Source of the DNA: Sepiola atlantica
Taxonomy: Eukaryota; Mollusca; Cephalopoda; Sepiida; Sepiolidae
DNA: 64,000 bases
NCBI GenBank assembly: GCA_963556195.1
Contig: OY744516.1
Coordinates: forward strand, 33,878,986 to 33,942,985
Direction: 5' to 3'
Shown one piece after another: positions 1 through 9,998 of the stretch (position 1 is its first letter; every line of letters starts with the position of its first letter). Below the pieces are notes generated by a model. It was given only the letters and a program-made list of their open reading frames with translations, did not search any database and was not told the origin of the DNA. The position numbers and the translations under genes are program-made.

Positions 1-197
1 AGAATAATTTTAGGACTTCTCAGAACTATATGTATCTAGCAGTTTGATCCAAGTCGAGTCTGATGTTTATAAAAAACTCTTATTACCTGATCATGAGTAT
101 TAAGGAATACTTTTACTGTTACCAATTGTGATCCAAATCTTCACCTCTGATCTGTAGACAAAGATTTCAACTACATTTTACTCTCATATTTAAAAAG

Positions 198-329
198 CCC
201 AGCTTCAAATTAAAGAAATCCCAACTTCAAATTAAAGAAATCCCAACTTCAAATTAAAGAAATCCCAACTTCAAATTAAAGAAAGCCCAACCTCAAATTA
301 AAGAAAGCCCAACCTCAAATTAAAAAAGA
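198..329. repeat. 22-bp tandem repeat, six units
   Basis: Six adjoining 22-bp units of the form CCCAACTTCAAATTAAAGAA plus two bases. The first unit reads CCCAGC, units 2-4 CCCAACTTC, and units 5-6 CCCAACCTC. The units have no spacers. I see no coding potential. Confidence 0.9.
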
Positions 330-351
330 TCAAGTTGATCTTTTTTAATTT
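317..351. repeat. Perfect 17-bp-arm palindrome
   Basis: Perfect inverted repeat with 17-bp arms (317-333 and 335-351) around a single central base. The left arm is the last part of the sixth unit of the 22-bp tandem array, so the palindrome caps the array. Confidence 0.8.
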
Positions 352-1049
352 GACTATAAAATGGTGTAACTTCTTAAAATCCATTTTCCAAATTTATCCT
401 TGATAAATTGCATGAAGATTTTTTTTTTTAATTTTCATTCTTAGAACAAATTTTTTCAACATAACTTTATAAAACAAAGGTATGTCATCCCCTTTTCACA
501 AGTTGGCTTGGCCATTATGTATTTATTCTATGTATTTTATAATAGTGGTAATAACCAACTGACTTTCTCGTCCTTACCAATTGGGAACTTCTATTCATGT
601 CTTGTATAATTCTGCTTTCTTTTTATTAATCTATTTTTTCTCTCTCTTTGATTTTGTCCGTATTGAGCAAATCATTGGTTAGATTATCAACAATATAATT
701 GATTGCCTTTTCCACTTACACCATTGATATAGGCTAATGAGATATGATGTATTGTGTAAGATATTATATGCATATAGTAACGAGGCATATTTTTCACTTC
801 CATTTTGGATTTACTCTTTTTCTATTACTCTTTTATTGATATACTTCATTTATACTTGTACTAATACTTTGTTTTAGTGACTACTTTTTGTTTTGTTATA
901 TTATCTTCTGAATATTCTACAATATTGTTATTGAATTTTGTAGACGCGTTTAGTCACAACCAGTGCCACCATTCTAGTTTGATTTAATTCGAAAATTCAT
1001 AAACTGTGATATATCTTGCATAACTAAAAAATAATCAGTTTATTTACTT
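352..1049. other. Unassigned AT-rich stretch
   Basis: No gene or repeat recognised. Confidence 0.4.
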
Positions 1050-1067
1050 TATTATTATTATTATTAT

Positions 1068-2331
1068 GTACTCACTAGGAGTTCTCACACAGGTCATCAG
1101 TGATTGCTCACCGACAACCGGTGGTATTCCCTGAAGTCTGAGTGACAACAAGTCTCCCCAGATTTCCAGTATTCTCCACCTCTTTTCGATAGCCACCGCA
1201 AATAAACTTGCAGTCTCACAACAGCCGTTTACCATTGATTTCTCGCTGGTAAGGACCATTGGTCTTCTCTATGATTTGTGTGGCAATAAGCTTCCCCAAG
1301 GCCTCAGCAGTCTCTGCACTTCCAGTGGAGGTCTGGTTTGTGCTGTCCCTCGTCGGTCTTCTCATCCTCCTTGACCCTATGCAAATATTTTGTGTAATGT
1401 CAGCCTAGGCTGGTACTATTTTTGGGGGGTGGGGTGGGGGGAACTGATGGTGTTTTTTGCTATTTCTGTTCATTGGTTCATTTTTGTGTTGTGTCAGTTG
1501 AGGCCGGTGTAATTTATTGGGGAGGGGGCTTATAAAGTGATGTTTTTTGCATTTTCTGTTCCTTTGTTTGTGATGTGTTCTTTCTGTGGTTTTGTTTTCT
1601 TCCTATAGTAGATCCAATGTGACCCTTCGTAGCTTATGTGGATTGGTTTCCGTATTCAATGATTTTTCTTAAGATTGTAGCTGTTTTGATCATTGCCGTC
1701 CTTTGTATAGTTCCAATGATCCCTTTGATACCAATTTCTCCCAGTCTTTTTTCCAGGTTTTTTGGGATTGTTCTTAGTGCTCCTACGATTATTGGTATTA
1801 TACTGACTTTCTTCATGCTCCATATTCCTTTCAGTTCTATGGCTAGTTCCGTGTATTTGCTTCGTTTTTCCATTTCTTTGATCTTCACTCTGTGGCCTAC
1901 TGGAACGGCGAAATCTATGATTTTGCAAGATTTTTCTTTCTTGTTGATTATTATAACATCCGGTCTCCTTGCTTGTATGAGTTTGTCTGTTTGTATATCC
2001 ATATCCCAGATGATTTTGCGTTTTCCGTTTTCCAGTACTGTTTATGGTTTATGTTTGTACCATTTGTCTGCATATTCGAAATTCAATTGTTTGCACAGTT
2101 TCTGGTGTACTGCTTTCCCCACACATTCATGTCTGTTAATGTATTCTTTTTGAGCTAGTTTGCTACATTCACTTATTATATGATTTACTGTTTCGTCTCT
2201 TTGTCCACACAGTCTGCATTTATTGTTTTCCTGGGTTTTATCTATTTTAGCTTCAATGTAGTTTGTCCTAATTGCATTGTTCTGTCCAGCCATCAGTAAA
2301 GATTCTGTTTCTCTGTTCAAGTGTCCTTTTC
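1068..2331 (-). mobile_element. R4/Dong-like non-LTR retrotransposon, copy 1 (5'-truncated)
   Basis: Minus-strand 3' part of a LINE. It holds the end of the ORF (1634-2320) and a 3' UTR of about 560 bp, with (TAA)n directly at both ends (about 1050-1067 and 2332-2378 on this strand as TTA). Copies at 2379-3391 and 11510-11900 share the 3' UTR, whose minus-strand end reads CTAGTGAGTA just before the TAA repeat. R4-clade elements such as Dong are known to insert in TAA repeats, and the encoded endonuclease fits that clade. Clade assignment is inference. Confidence 0.7.
1634..2320 (-). pseudogene. C-terminal zinc knuckle plus restriction-like endonuclease, one nonsense codon
   Basis: The reading frame runs from 2320 to 1634 in one phase but is broken by a stop near 2040, where the sister copy has Glu in KPETVLEN. 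The N-terminal part has the knuckle CRLCGQRDETVNHIISEC (C-x2-C-x8-H-x4-C). The C-terminal part has RRPDVIIIN followed by CKIIDFAVP, a PD...D arrangement. In R2/R4/NeSL-type LINEs this pair is the DNA-binding knuckle and the PD-(D/E)xK endonuclease that nicks the target for target-primed reverse transcription. The reverse transcriptase domain is missing, so this is a 5'-truncated dead copy. Confidence 0.7.

Positions 2332-2378
<47 letters not shown>
2332..2378. repeat. (TTA)n microsatellite between the two LINE copies
   Basis: About 47 bp of pure TTA. It separates the 5' end of copy 1 from the 3' end of copy 2, as expected if both inserted in one TAA array. Confidence 0.9.
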
Positions 2379-2379
<1 letters not shown>

Positions 2380-3390
2380 TACTCATTAGGAGTTATCACA
2401 CTGGTCATCGTCAGTGATCGTCCACTGCCGACAACCTGTGGTATTCCCTGGAGTCTGAGTGACAACAAGTCTCCTCAGACTTCCAGTATGCTCCACCTCT
2501 TTTCGTTCATCACCACTGATGACCTTGCGGTAATCGCAACAGCCACCTACCAACGATTTCCCGCTGATAAGGGCCATTGGTCCCCTCTGGGGCCCGAGTG
2601 GCAACAAGCCTCCCCAAGGTCCCAGAGCTGTCCGCGCTCTTTTAGTGGAGGTCTGGTTTGCGCTTTCCCTCCTCGACCCTCTGTCCATAATTTTCGTGGC
2701 GTCAGCCTATGCTTGCGCCTCTCTCGTGCAGTTGTATTTTCCCCGGTTCTGTTGTTTTGTGCTTCCATGTGTTTGTTCTCCATTCGTTGCTTATGTGGGT
2801 TGATTTCCGCATTCGAGGACATTTCTCAGGATTGTAGCTGTTTTGATCATTACTGTCCTTTGTATGGTCTCAGTTATCCCTTTGATTCCTATTTCTCCTA
2901 GTCTTTTCTCCATGTTTTTGGGGACTGTTCCTAGTGCTCCTATGATTATTGGTGTTATACTGACTTTCTTCATGTTCCATATTCCTTTCAATTCTCTGGC
3001 AAGTTCAGTATATTTGCCTCTTTTTTCCGTCTCTTTGATCTTCACTCTGTGGTCTGCTGGAACGGCAAAGTCCACGATTTTGCAGGATTTTTCTTTCTTG
3101 TTGATTATTATCATATCCGGTCTCCTTGCTGTTATGGGTTTGTCTGTTTGTACATTCATATCCCATATGATTTTGTGTTTTTCGTTTTCTAGTACAGTTT
3201 CTGGTTTGTGTTTGTACCGTTTTTTTGCATATTCGAAATTCAGTTGTTTGCACATTTCCCGGTGTACTTCTTTCCCCACGCTGTCATGTCTGTTCTTGTA
3301 TTCCCTTTGTGCTAGCTTGCTGCATTCACTTATTATATGATTTATCGTTTCGTCTCTTTGTCCACACAATCGGCATTTGCTGTTTTCCTG

Positions 3391-3391
<1 letters not shown>
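2379..3391 (-). mobile_element. R4/Dong-like non-LTR retrotransposon, copy 2 (5'-truncated)
   Basis: Second head-to-tail copy. The 3' UTR (2379-2790) is alignable by eye with 1068-1630, and the ORF remnant runs from about 3390 to 2791. The 5' side ends abruptly in (TTA)n at 3392. It is less decayed than copy 1. Confidence 0.7.
2791..3390 (-). pseudogene. Uninterrupted C-terminal LINE ORF fragment (about 200 codons)
   Basis: Open from the (TTA)n border to the stop at 2791. The sequence begins QENSKCRLCGQRDETINH, so the frame extends upstream of the first Met at 3369 and the true start is lost. It carries the same C-x2-C...H-x4-C knuckle, RRPDMIIIN and CKIVDFAVP as copy 1, with no stop codon. 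Without the reverse transcriptase part it cannot be autonomous. The open frame suggests a fairly recent insertion. Confidence 0.7.

Positions 3392-3440
<49 letters not shown>
3392..3440. repeat. (ATT)n microsatellite
   Basis: About 49 bp of pure ATT at the truncated 5' end of LINE copy 2. Confidence 0.9.
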
Positions 3441-3441
<1 letters not shown>

Positions 3442-3443
3442 TG

Positions 3444-3500
3444 CCATCTAATTTATATGTGTTTGTGATGTGTACAGACACATGTATGTAAATTAGATGG
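3444..3500. repeat. Inverted repeat, ~20-bp arms
   Basis: CCATCTAATTTATATGTG at the left is answered by CACATGTATGTAAATTAGATGG at the right edge as its near-perfect reverse complement, with about 17 bp between. Confidence 0.65.
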
Positions 3501-3539
3501 TCACACTAAAAAAATGTCACTCTTCCTCTAAATGTTCAG

Positions 3540-3762
3540 AGACATTATAAAATATCAGAGAGTGATTGAATCAACATATTGAGAGGGTATGAGAAATACA
3601 TAGATAGCTAAGAGAGAAATGGGTGACTTGTCAGGTTAGTTATAAATTATGACTAATTAGAACAATTAAAAGATATTTTTCCAAACATAACTCAATCCCA
3701 GAACTAAAGTACATTTTAGCATATATGTTGTTATTGAAGTATAGTAAAAAAAAGCCTTAGGA
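3540..3762 (-). mobile_element. Fragment of Helitron family N2
   Basis: Similar by eye to the minus-strand element at 57438-58372: shared AGAGATGGGTGACTTG-like, CTAATTAGAACAATT-like and ATAACTCAATCCCA-like blocks in the same order. Both ends are missing. Confidence 0.5.
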
Positions 3763-3830
3763 GAACACTTGTGAATAAAGTTAAATTTAGTATCATAATA
3801 GATGTCTGTCTCCTCAACGTAATAACTTAG

Positions 3831-4377
3831 GGTTGTGACCTTGAAGAGCCGATAATAATTAAGACAACACGGTGGTGTATTTACAAGAGTGTATTTACAG
3901 AAGTACGGAATAGTATGTTATCGAAAGTCTGCATCTGATACCGTGGTCATTACCCTATTTATCTACTTCCCACGGAGTAAAATGTGACACAAAGTCGGAA
4001 AGTGGGAGTTGAGAAGTCAGTACTCTAGAGGAAGAGTACTTAGGGACCTTAAAAAATTGCCTGGGCAGCCCCGTCGGCATTCCCCGGCAGTAAGCAATAA
4101 ACTTACTCCTCCCCAAAGAGGGGAGGCAAAGCCTGGGAGGGTGGACCTCCTAGAACTGCACAGGACCGTCCCATAGACCGGCGTAAATCAAGCCCCGAAG
4201 GCCAAGACGATACCAGTCTATGGAGTGCAGTATCCATCGGAACAGATACTACACTTTGACCTCAACCAAAAGGCCCGTGGTCATGACTGCTACGACACTT
4301 TGTCGTACCTCTATTCATAGTCTCTGGAAGAGTCCATCTACTCCTGAAATAGGGTAGATCAACATTATACCATAACA
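3831..4377. repeat. LTR-like ~213-bp repeat interrupted by a SINE
   Basis: The outer parts (3831-3950 and 4285-4377) match the uninterrupted copy at 24936-25146. Removing the SINE and one duplication leaves about 213 bp. Ends read TTGTGACCTTGAAG...ACCATAACA, with CTTAG directly repeated on both sides (3826-3830 and 4378-4382). TG...CA-like ends plus a 5-bp duplication suggest a solo LTR, but no internal retroelement sequence supports this. Confidence 0.5.
3951..4274 (-). mobile_element. U2-headed SINE, family A, with TSD
   Basis: Minus-strand copy about 324 bp long. The 5' head (right end) is the reverse complement of GGCCTTTTGGTTGAGGTCAA and GTGTAGTATCTGTTC, matching the 5' region of U2 snRNA. 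A GC-rich middle and an end of the GTGTCACAT...GATAAATA type follow. The 10-bp target duplication CCGTGGTCAT lies at 3941-3950 and 4275-4284. The matching LTR-like repeat at 24936-25146 shows the same site unfilled, so both ends are defined. Confidence 0.85.
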
Positions 4378-4384
4378 CTTAGTT

Positions 4385-6030
4385 CTTCAGTGTTCTTCTG
4401 GGAATTCATTAGTTCAGTTTATTTAAACATTGTATATTTAAAAAAAAGAAGTTGTAACATACCACAAAAGTGTATATGGATATATATTTGGATATATGAA
4501 GACACATTTGTGAGTTTTCAGAGGATAATTTTTTTAAAGTCGGATTAGATTTTTTTTTATATAAAATCCACGTGAATCACTTAAATCACTTTTTGTAAAC
4601 GCAAGTAACTAAATTGTTCATATGTTACATGTTAACCATCAATGATTGTGCCATTCTTATAAGATTATAAACATACACACACACACACACAGACTCGACC
4701 ATGAGTAATCTAATAAACATGCGGCATTTGATAATTGTTACACATCTCATAAATTATGGTCATAACATTGAGTCAAAAAGGTTTGTTTACCTTTTAAAAA
4801 GAAACAAATAAAAAAAATAAAAAAAACTTCTCAACAATGTGGTATATGATATCTAGGGGTGAGGAAGGGCATGAAGTCTAAAATTATAGATAAGGATACT
4901 CAAACTTGGGTTTCAGGTGGATATATTTACAAGGCAAACTTTCTGCTCATTTTGTTTTTATTGGATTATTAAAAAGCACAAAAAATGATATATGATCTCT
5001 GTTTTCCAAACAAGCAAGTGTTGCTTTCTAAGATATGTTGAAAACTCTTTTCTGACTATGCTTCACGTAAACGAAGATATATGTTCGATTTTTTTAAATA
5101 ATAATGTAAAGAGACTAAAATATTTATATTAAACATCTCTACTTATGTTGCATATATATCAATATGTTCACACACGCACACATAATGTATGCAATAATTA
5201 CAAAATTGTTTTCAATTTCATAAATCTTCTGTATCTGATGTTGAATGTTAAATTAAATCAATCCATTTAAGATTCAAACTTTAACAAGTTTTGTTTGTTT
5301 TATTTATATATAGAGATTTATATCAATAAGAATGTGTGTGTAATATATAAATCAATAAGCAGATTATTAATTCTATTACAAAATAGAGTATATATATATA
5401 TATATTTATTTATTTGTATTAAAAACTTTTATGAACTTTATTGTAAATGTATATAATGGGGGTGGTGTGTATGATGGTGTGTAGTGCACATTGATGTGGG
5501 TATCTACCCGGACTGATGAATGAGTCAGATGAAGAAGATGAGTTTGTCATAGAGATCATCAACAGATAACACATTAAGTAATTAATCAATATTTATGACA
5601 AATTGTTAGATCAACATTCAAAACCTCCTCTGTTTCTGCATCAGTACACATGCTATACTACACACACTATGTAGATATGTCTGTGTATATATATATATAT
5701 ATATATATGATCATATAAATATTCTTATAAATATAGACATGTATATATATGTGTGTCTGTGTATATGTACATATATACATATATAAGTGTTTGTATATGT
5801 ACATGTGTTTTTTATATGCACATCTTATGTACGTATCTGTATGTACACATGTGTATATCTATACATTTTTGTATGTATCTTTTTAGAGTAAACATTACTT
5901 TTTAAAGGATACCTGTGTTTTGCTTATACAAATTCTGTATTAGACAAATGAATAATACTTATCTATGAGGCTTTAACATAGAAAATCCACACAGAAGAAA
6001 TGAGACTCAAACAGATTTATTTTTCATTCG
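4385..6030. other. Unassigned AT-rich stretch with short microsatellites
   Basis: Contains a short (CA)n near 4675, (TA)n near 5390 and 5690, and alternating TATATGTACATATA-like sequence at 5735-5880. No gene seen. Confidence 0.4.
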
Positions 6031-6039
6031 GTATTTTTT

Positions 6040-6226
6040 ATGCTACCCCCGTGGATTTAATAAAGGGTTCCGTTCGAAATTCCGTCCAGATTCCCGAGTT
6101 CGACAGAAAGATTCCAGAGTTCGACAAAGTACACCTGAAGAAGGTCGGAGGTTACATCGGCCGAAACGTTGTGATAAAAACACCCAAGATGAGCACAGTA
6201 GTCCGAATATACCAAATTCTACATAT
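6040..6226 (+). repeat. Short interspersed element D with hammerhead-like core
   Basis: Copies occur here (+), at about 37863-38005 (-) and at 38040-38207 (+). The shared core reads CTGAAGA, then AGGTCGG...CGGCC, then GAAACG: a hammerhead-like order with stem II GGTCG/CGGCC. Stems III and I are not convincing in any copy, so ribozyme activity is unsupported. Confidence 0.5.
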
Positions 6227-6364
6227 ATATATGTGTGTATACACATTCATTAACTAAATAATAATGAATTTAAAATCTGACAGTACATTTTTAGAGCCAA
6301 CATTTCCTTGCTCTCATTTTACATAGACATATTCCGTATCATATAAATGGATAATAATTATGTT

Positions 6365-6640
6365 TAGGTCTGAAACATTACATTCGTAGAACACTTTAGA
6401 TAGTCTGTTTACAGCCCACTATATTAAGGCATAAATATAACTTAATTTCTCTCGTATCACATGATAATGTCCGATAGTCACGAGGATAGAGCAAAAGCAT
6501 ACAGAGTCTTAGTTGACTCTGTGAACCGGGTTCGCACCTTGTGATCGTATGAAATAATTGCTTCTGACACTGATAAGAGCATAAGCTCGAAACGCCGCCG
6601 TATCTAGGTATAAATAATTTAATATTTCTTTGTAAATAAC
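6365..6640 (+). mobile_element. tRNA-headed SINE with hammerhead-like 3' part
   Basis: Same family as the minus-strand copy at 39097-39330, similar from the TTAATTTCTC region through the end. The B box is GGTTCGCACC, within GAACCGGGTTCGCACCTTG. A weak A box (TAGTCACGAGG) lies upstream. A hammerhead-like module follows at 6561-6608, then A/T-rich sequence and (TA)n at 6641-6682. Confidence 0.6.
6561..6608 (+). ncRNA. Hammerhead-like ribozyme remnant (SINE-borne)
   Basis: Core CTGATAA (expected CTGATGA), stem II GAGC-ATAA-GCTC (perfect), GAAAC, stem III ACG...CGT, then the putative cleavage site GTA followed by TCTAGGT. The G-to-A change in the core and weak stem I suggest an inactive copy. 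Confidence 0.5.
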
Positions 6641-6682
6641 TTATATATATATATATTTATATATATATATATATATATATAT

Positions 6683-6813
6683 GGGAAGAGAAGGATGAAG
6701 GTAATCCGACGTGATGGGAAAATGAAAAAGGAAAACCAAAAAAAAATTTTAAAAATGGATGTTTTTTATGTGTACATCAACGTTTCGTCTTTATTTATAA
6801 GACTTCATCAGGA

Positions 6814-6818
<5 letters not shown>
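6683..6818 (-). mobile_element. Short element E in (TA)n, with intact hammerhead core
   Basis: Flanked by (TA)n on both sides (6641-6682 and 6819-6848). The second copy is at 36571-36690 (+). Read on the minus strand it starts with CCTGATGA next to the (TA)n and continues as an AT-rich body. No tRNA-like boxes seen. Confidence 0.55.

Positions 6819-6822
<4 letters not shown>
6764..6822 (-). ncRNA. Hammerhead-like ribozyme, core intact
   Basis: Minus strand: CTGATGA (6805-6811), stem II GTCTT...AAGAC (5 bp), GAAAC (6782-6786), stem III ACGT-TG-ATGT (one G-T pair), then A as cleavage base. All invariant core positions are present. Stem I is the weak point, since its 5' strand would lie in AT-repeat sequence. 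Confidence 0.5.
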
Positions 6823-6848
<26 letters not shown>

Positions 6849-6849
<1 letters not shown>

Positions 6850-7484
6850 TGACTTCAGTCTGCTAAAGGAAAATATTTGCTCAATAAAAAAAACTTGTGC
6901 AGTCCATTACTCGGATTAGTGCTTTTCTGTCTTACTCAAAGATTGGTCTGAGCTGCATCGTAATATCTTTAGAAGCTGCTGTGATCATCACTCAGCAACT
7001 GACTGTGTAGATAGAGTTCTTTTAGAAACTTGAACTTTTAAGGAATTTTAAGCATGCATTCCTTTAACTACGTATTCTTGACTATAAGCCACCACCACCA
7101 CCATCACTATTGTAGTCTTTACAATGTTTTAATTTCACATTTCGCCGACGATACCTTTCTTTGAAAAAGTGCCGGCTAAAAACGCCAAGATTGTAAGTTT
7201 TAAGTATAGCATTACTTATTAAAACATGAATCTTCTATTGTGCAGGCCAATTTTATACGTATATATTTACGTACATAAACTGGCTATTAGAAAATGTGAT
7301 ACATATAATTCTTTTTGCACACTTTTGAATCATGACCCAACCCTATACATTTCTTATAATGCACAAATAATTAAATATATCTTCACAGAGATTCTAGAAG
7401 ATTAATAAAACAAAACATTAAAATTTATATAAAGTATGATTAAATATATCACCATATCCCGGAATTATAAGTTCATTATAATTA
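6849..7484. other. Unassigned stretch
   Basis: AT-rich with a short CCA repeat near 7088. No gene seen. Confidence 0.4.
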
Positions 7485-7742
7485 TTTTCATCATAATTAT
7501 CATCATCATAATAATATTCGGTTAAACGTCCGTTTTACATGCTGTCATGATGACTTTTAGTAATTGGCTTCCAAACTAACCTATTTCTGTCCAGGTCTTC
7601 ATTTATCCCTCTTTCACACAAGTTCATAATTATCGCTTTCACTTCCTTCCATGGTTTCCTTGACCTTCCCCTACCAGCTGACCCTTATACCTCAACTGTT
7701 CTATATCTACTAACCCAAGAACTCTCATCCATTCTTTCAACG
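7485..7742 (-). mobile_element. LINE 3' end (RT C-terminus plus tail)
   Basis: Minus-strand translation gives ERMDESSWVSRYRTVEV, GRGRSRKPWKEVK and INEDLDRNRLVWKPITKS, then a stop and a 3' tail with AAACGGACGTTTAACC and GATGATGAT repeats. The same protein end occurs at 62885-63260 (-) and 46432-46640 (+). Only the extreme C-terminus and 3' UTR remain. The tail is typical, as I remember it, of cephalopod LINEs and their SINE partners. Confidence 0.6.
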
Positions 7743-7743
7743 A

Positions 7744-7793
7744 GACCATACCAACTTTGTTGCTATGGTAACATTATTCATGTTGGTATGGTC
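7744..7793. repeat. Inverted repeat, 12-bp perfect arms
   Basis: GACCATACCAAC at 7744-7755 and GTTGGTATGGTC at 7782-7793. The left arm overlaps the coding end of the LINE fragment, so this may be a small local inverted duplication. Confidence 0.7.
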
Positions 7794-8433
7794 AATAATG
7801 TCTATTAGAATTATTCCTCTTGATAATATACTTAGCTGCTCATATATTCTGCAGCAATATAACTAAATATATTATTCTTTTATCTTATTTATCTAATGTC
7901 GTATATATATTTTTTGATTCTAGGCACAAAATGATCTTCTAATATCATGGTTTAGTGTTTTCTTGTCTTCCCATATAAGTAAGACATTTTCAATACCCAC
8001 CTCCTCGAAAATTAAACTCATTTTCTCTTGAAAATATTTTATTGTCTTTATATTTTGATAATGTTCACAACTGGAAGAAACGGCGATTAAGGAATAAACA
8101 TCTTTCCTCAAAACTATGTTATTCAATATTCTCTTTCCAGATGTCGTCTGCCAGAACATCATATTCATTTTCTATCAAGAGTAGAATGAGATCCTCTCCG
8201 AAACCATAATTGTTTGTATTCTAACTGGAATCACCGTCAGGGTGTGGAAGTGCGATTTTTGTTGTTGTTGTTTATATAAATATTCATACTGATGTTTTGG
8301 CACCAAGTTATTGTCTACAGTATTTTGCAATATTATCTATCTTCCGTAGCCTTCGATTTCAACTCAAACAACGATGCTTCCAGAGAGCACCTAGTTTTAC
8401 AATAACTTACATGGAATTCATGTTTTCAAAGAA
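7794..8433. other. Unassigned stretch
   Basis: An 82-codon open frame on the minus strand (7920-8168) has no motif I recognise. Nothing else seen. Confidence 0.4.
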
Positions 8434-8460
8434 TATATATATATATATAGATATATATAG

Positions 8461-8616
8461 ATAAAATACTTATCCACGGACACGTGTTTTGCCGTTACTG
8501 CAGCTCATCAGCATGGCTGACTATGGCTGGGCTCGAACCTCGGTCATTGGGGCTGTGATCCTCAAGGTGTGCAAAATATACCATTTAGTTAATTATTGCT
8601 AAAAATTATAACAACA
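8461..8616 (-). mobile_element. tRNA-headed, hammerhead-bearing SINE (family F)
   Basis: Minus strand: a B box GAGGTTCGAGCCC (about 8526-8538), about 20 bp, a hammerhead module (8474-8516), a short A/T-rich end, then (TA)n at 8434-8460. Another (TA)n lies at 8617-8648, so the element sits inside a TA array. The related copy is 34388-34567 (-). A convincing A box is not visible. Confidence 0.6.
8474..8516 (-). ncRNA. Hammerhead ribozyme, type I, one core change
   Basis: Minus strand: stem I 5' strand CCATG, core CTGATGA (intact), stem II GCTG...CGGC, AAAAC where GAAAC is expected, stem III ACAC/GTGT, cleavage base C, stem I 3' strand CGTGG. All three stems can form. The lost G12 would be expected to impair cleavage. 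The sister copy at 34421-34462 has GAAAC but a different core change, so the family consensus restores every invariant position. Confidence 0.65.
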
Positions 8617-8648
8617 AAAAGTATATATATATATATATATATATATAG

Positions 8649-9189
8649 TAGTAATTGTATTGTTGTTGTTGTTTCCTAGATATTAATCCAATGAAACTCC
8701 AGTGTTTATAAAATAGTTCTTAATAACAGGTAGAGCTGTATTATAGTATAGATTCCTTTATTTATACAAACATTGTTGGCTACATATGTGCATACATGTT
8801 TCAGCTGCGATCTCTTTCGAAATCTACAGGCCATCTTACAAAATGAAACTGAGATGGATAGAGATTCTTGTACGTTGTTTTAGTTTTGAGTGAGGGAAGA
8901 ATGGATATTGGACAGGCAGAATACTTATCACTTTGATGTAGTTATCTATACTTATGTCCCCGCCCCCCCCCCCCTGTAATTTTGAACACATCCATACGAC
9001 TCGTTTTTTCTTGTCTCTGCATTTCAGACTAATAATTTTTTATCATTCTGTTTTGCTTTTACGATTTTATAACTCAATATTGGTTTCAAGTATCTTGTCT
9101 ACTACTGATGTCTAAGACGGTGCCGTTGCCACATGCTTTTACCTATATATATATATATATATATACACACACATATATATACACACACA
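8649..9189. other. Unassigned stretch
   Basis: Contains a (TTG)n, a 13-base C run near 8965 and a (TA)n/(CA)n near 9145-9190. No gene seen. Confidence 0.4.
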
Positions 9190-9305
9190 CTAGAAGAGTA
9201 CCTTTCCCAGGACGGGTAAAATTAATTCCCTGAACAGAACAGTATTGCACCACTTTTATGTCCCTTTATGAAGATTAAGATCAACATATAATGCTACTAA
9301 ACCTG
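9190..9305 (-). mobile_element. Helitron N1 3'-end fragment, inverted
   Basis: Minus-strand CTAG terminus at 9190-9193 preceded (plus strand) by A. It matches the last ~115 bp of the plus-strand copy at 9366-9961, so the two lie head to head. Confidence 0.6.
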
Positions 9306-9365
9306 TACATATAAAGATATCTAACTTTTTATATAAATATAACTTTTTATATAAATATATATATA

Positions 9366-9961
9366 TCTATTAGTGTATGTACAGGATTCACTCTTGAACT
9401 AATTAACTGATCATAATGAATTTTGGAACACAATTGCTAGGCATAAAAGGTCGTAATGTGGGCTATTTTTAGCTTAATTTAGTTTATGCAAAGGGGATAA
9501 AAAGGGGGCGGATACACTTTGTGAAAATTCAGATACCTCCGATTTTTGTCAAATTTTTTATATATGTATCGGACATCAATTAATAAACATTTCCCAAATT
9601 TCATTTTCTTTATAGTATTTTAAAGTATTTTTAATAATATGGGCAAACCTCCCATTTGAAAATTCAAATATTTTAGATTTCAAATTTGAAATATTTGCCT
9701 TGAATTTGATCAACAGTCACTAATTAAGCAAGCTTCCTTGAATTTCACTTTCTTCCTAAAACCCCTTAAGTGTAAGCCTTAAATTTTACACATTTTCTAG
9801 ATTCAAAATCATGTAATGGATTTTGATCAAAACTCGATGAGGGATTTTAGTATCATTATATCTTGATCTTAATCTTCATAAGAGGATGTAAAAATTGTGC
9901 AAAACTTTTATTCGTGGGGGGGGGTGTAAGTTTACCCGTTCTGGGACGGGTATTCTTCTAG
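9366..9961 (+). mobile_element. Non-autonomous Helitron, family N1
   Basis: Starts TCTATTAGTGTATG and ends with a hairpin ACCCGT-TCTGGG-ACGGGT, then ATTCTTCTAG followed by T in a TA tract. TC start, CTRR end, a hairpin about 10 nt upstream and insertion at A/T are Helitron hallmarks. Copies: 32451-33065 (-), 42464-43058 (+), and end fragments at 9190-9305 and 44901-44957. No helicase is encoded. Confidence 0.7.
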
Positions 9962-9997
<36 letters not shown>

Positions 9998-9998
9998 A

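Noticed and set aside
198..329. CRISPR-like array
   Set aside because: Units follow each other without spacers; the context is eukaryotic.
2272..2901. 209-codon plus-strand open frame
   Set aside because: It overlaps (TTA)n and the antisense of the LINE 3' UTR; the minus-strand LINE explains the sequence.
9190..9961. Single MITE with long terminal inverted repeats
   Set aside because: Collinear copies elsewhere have only one such end, and the ends are Helitron-like (hairpin plus CTAG, A/T flanks). The inverted appearance comes from two Helitron pieces.
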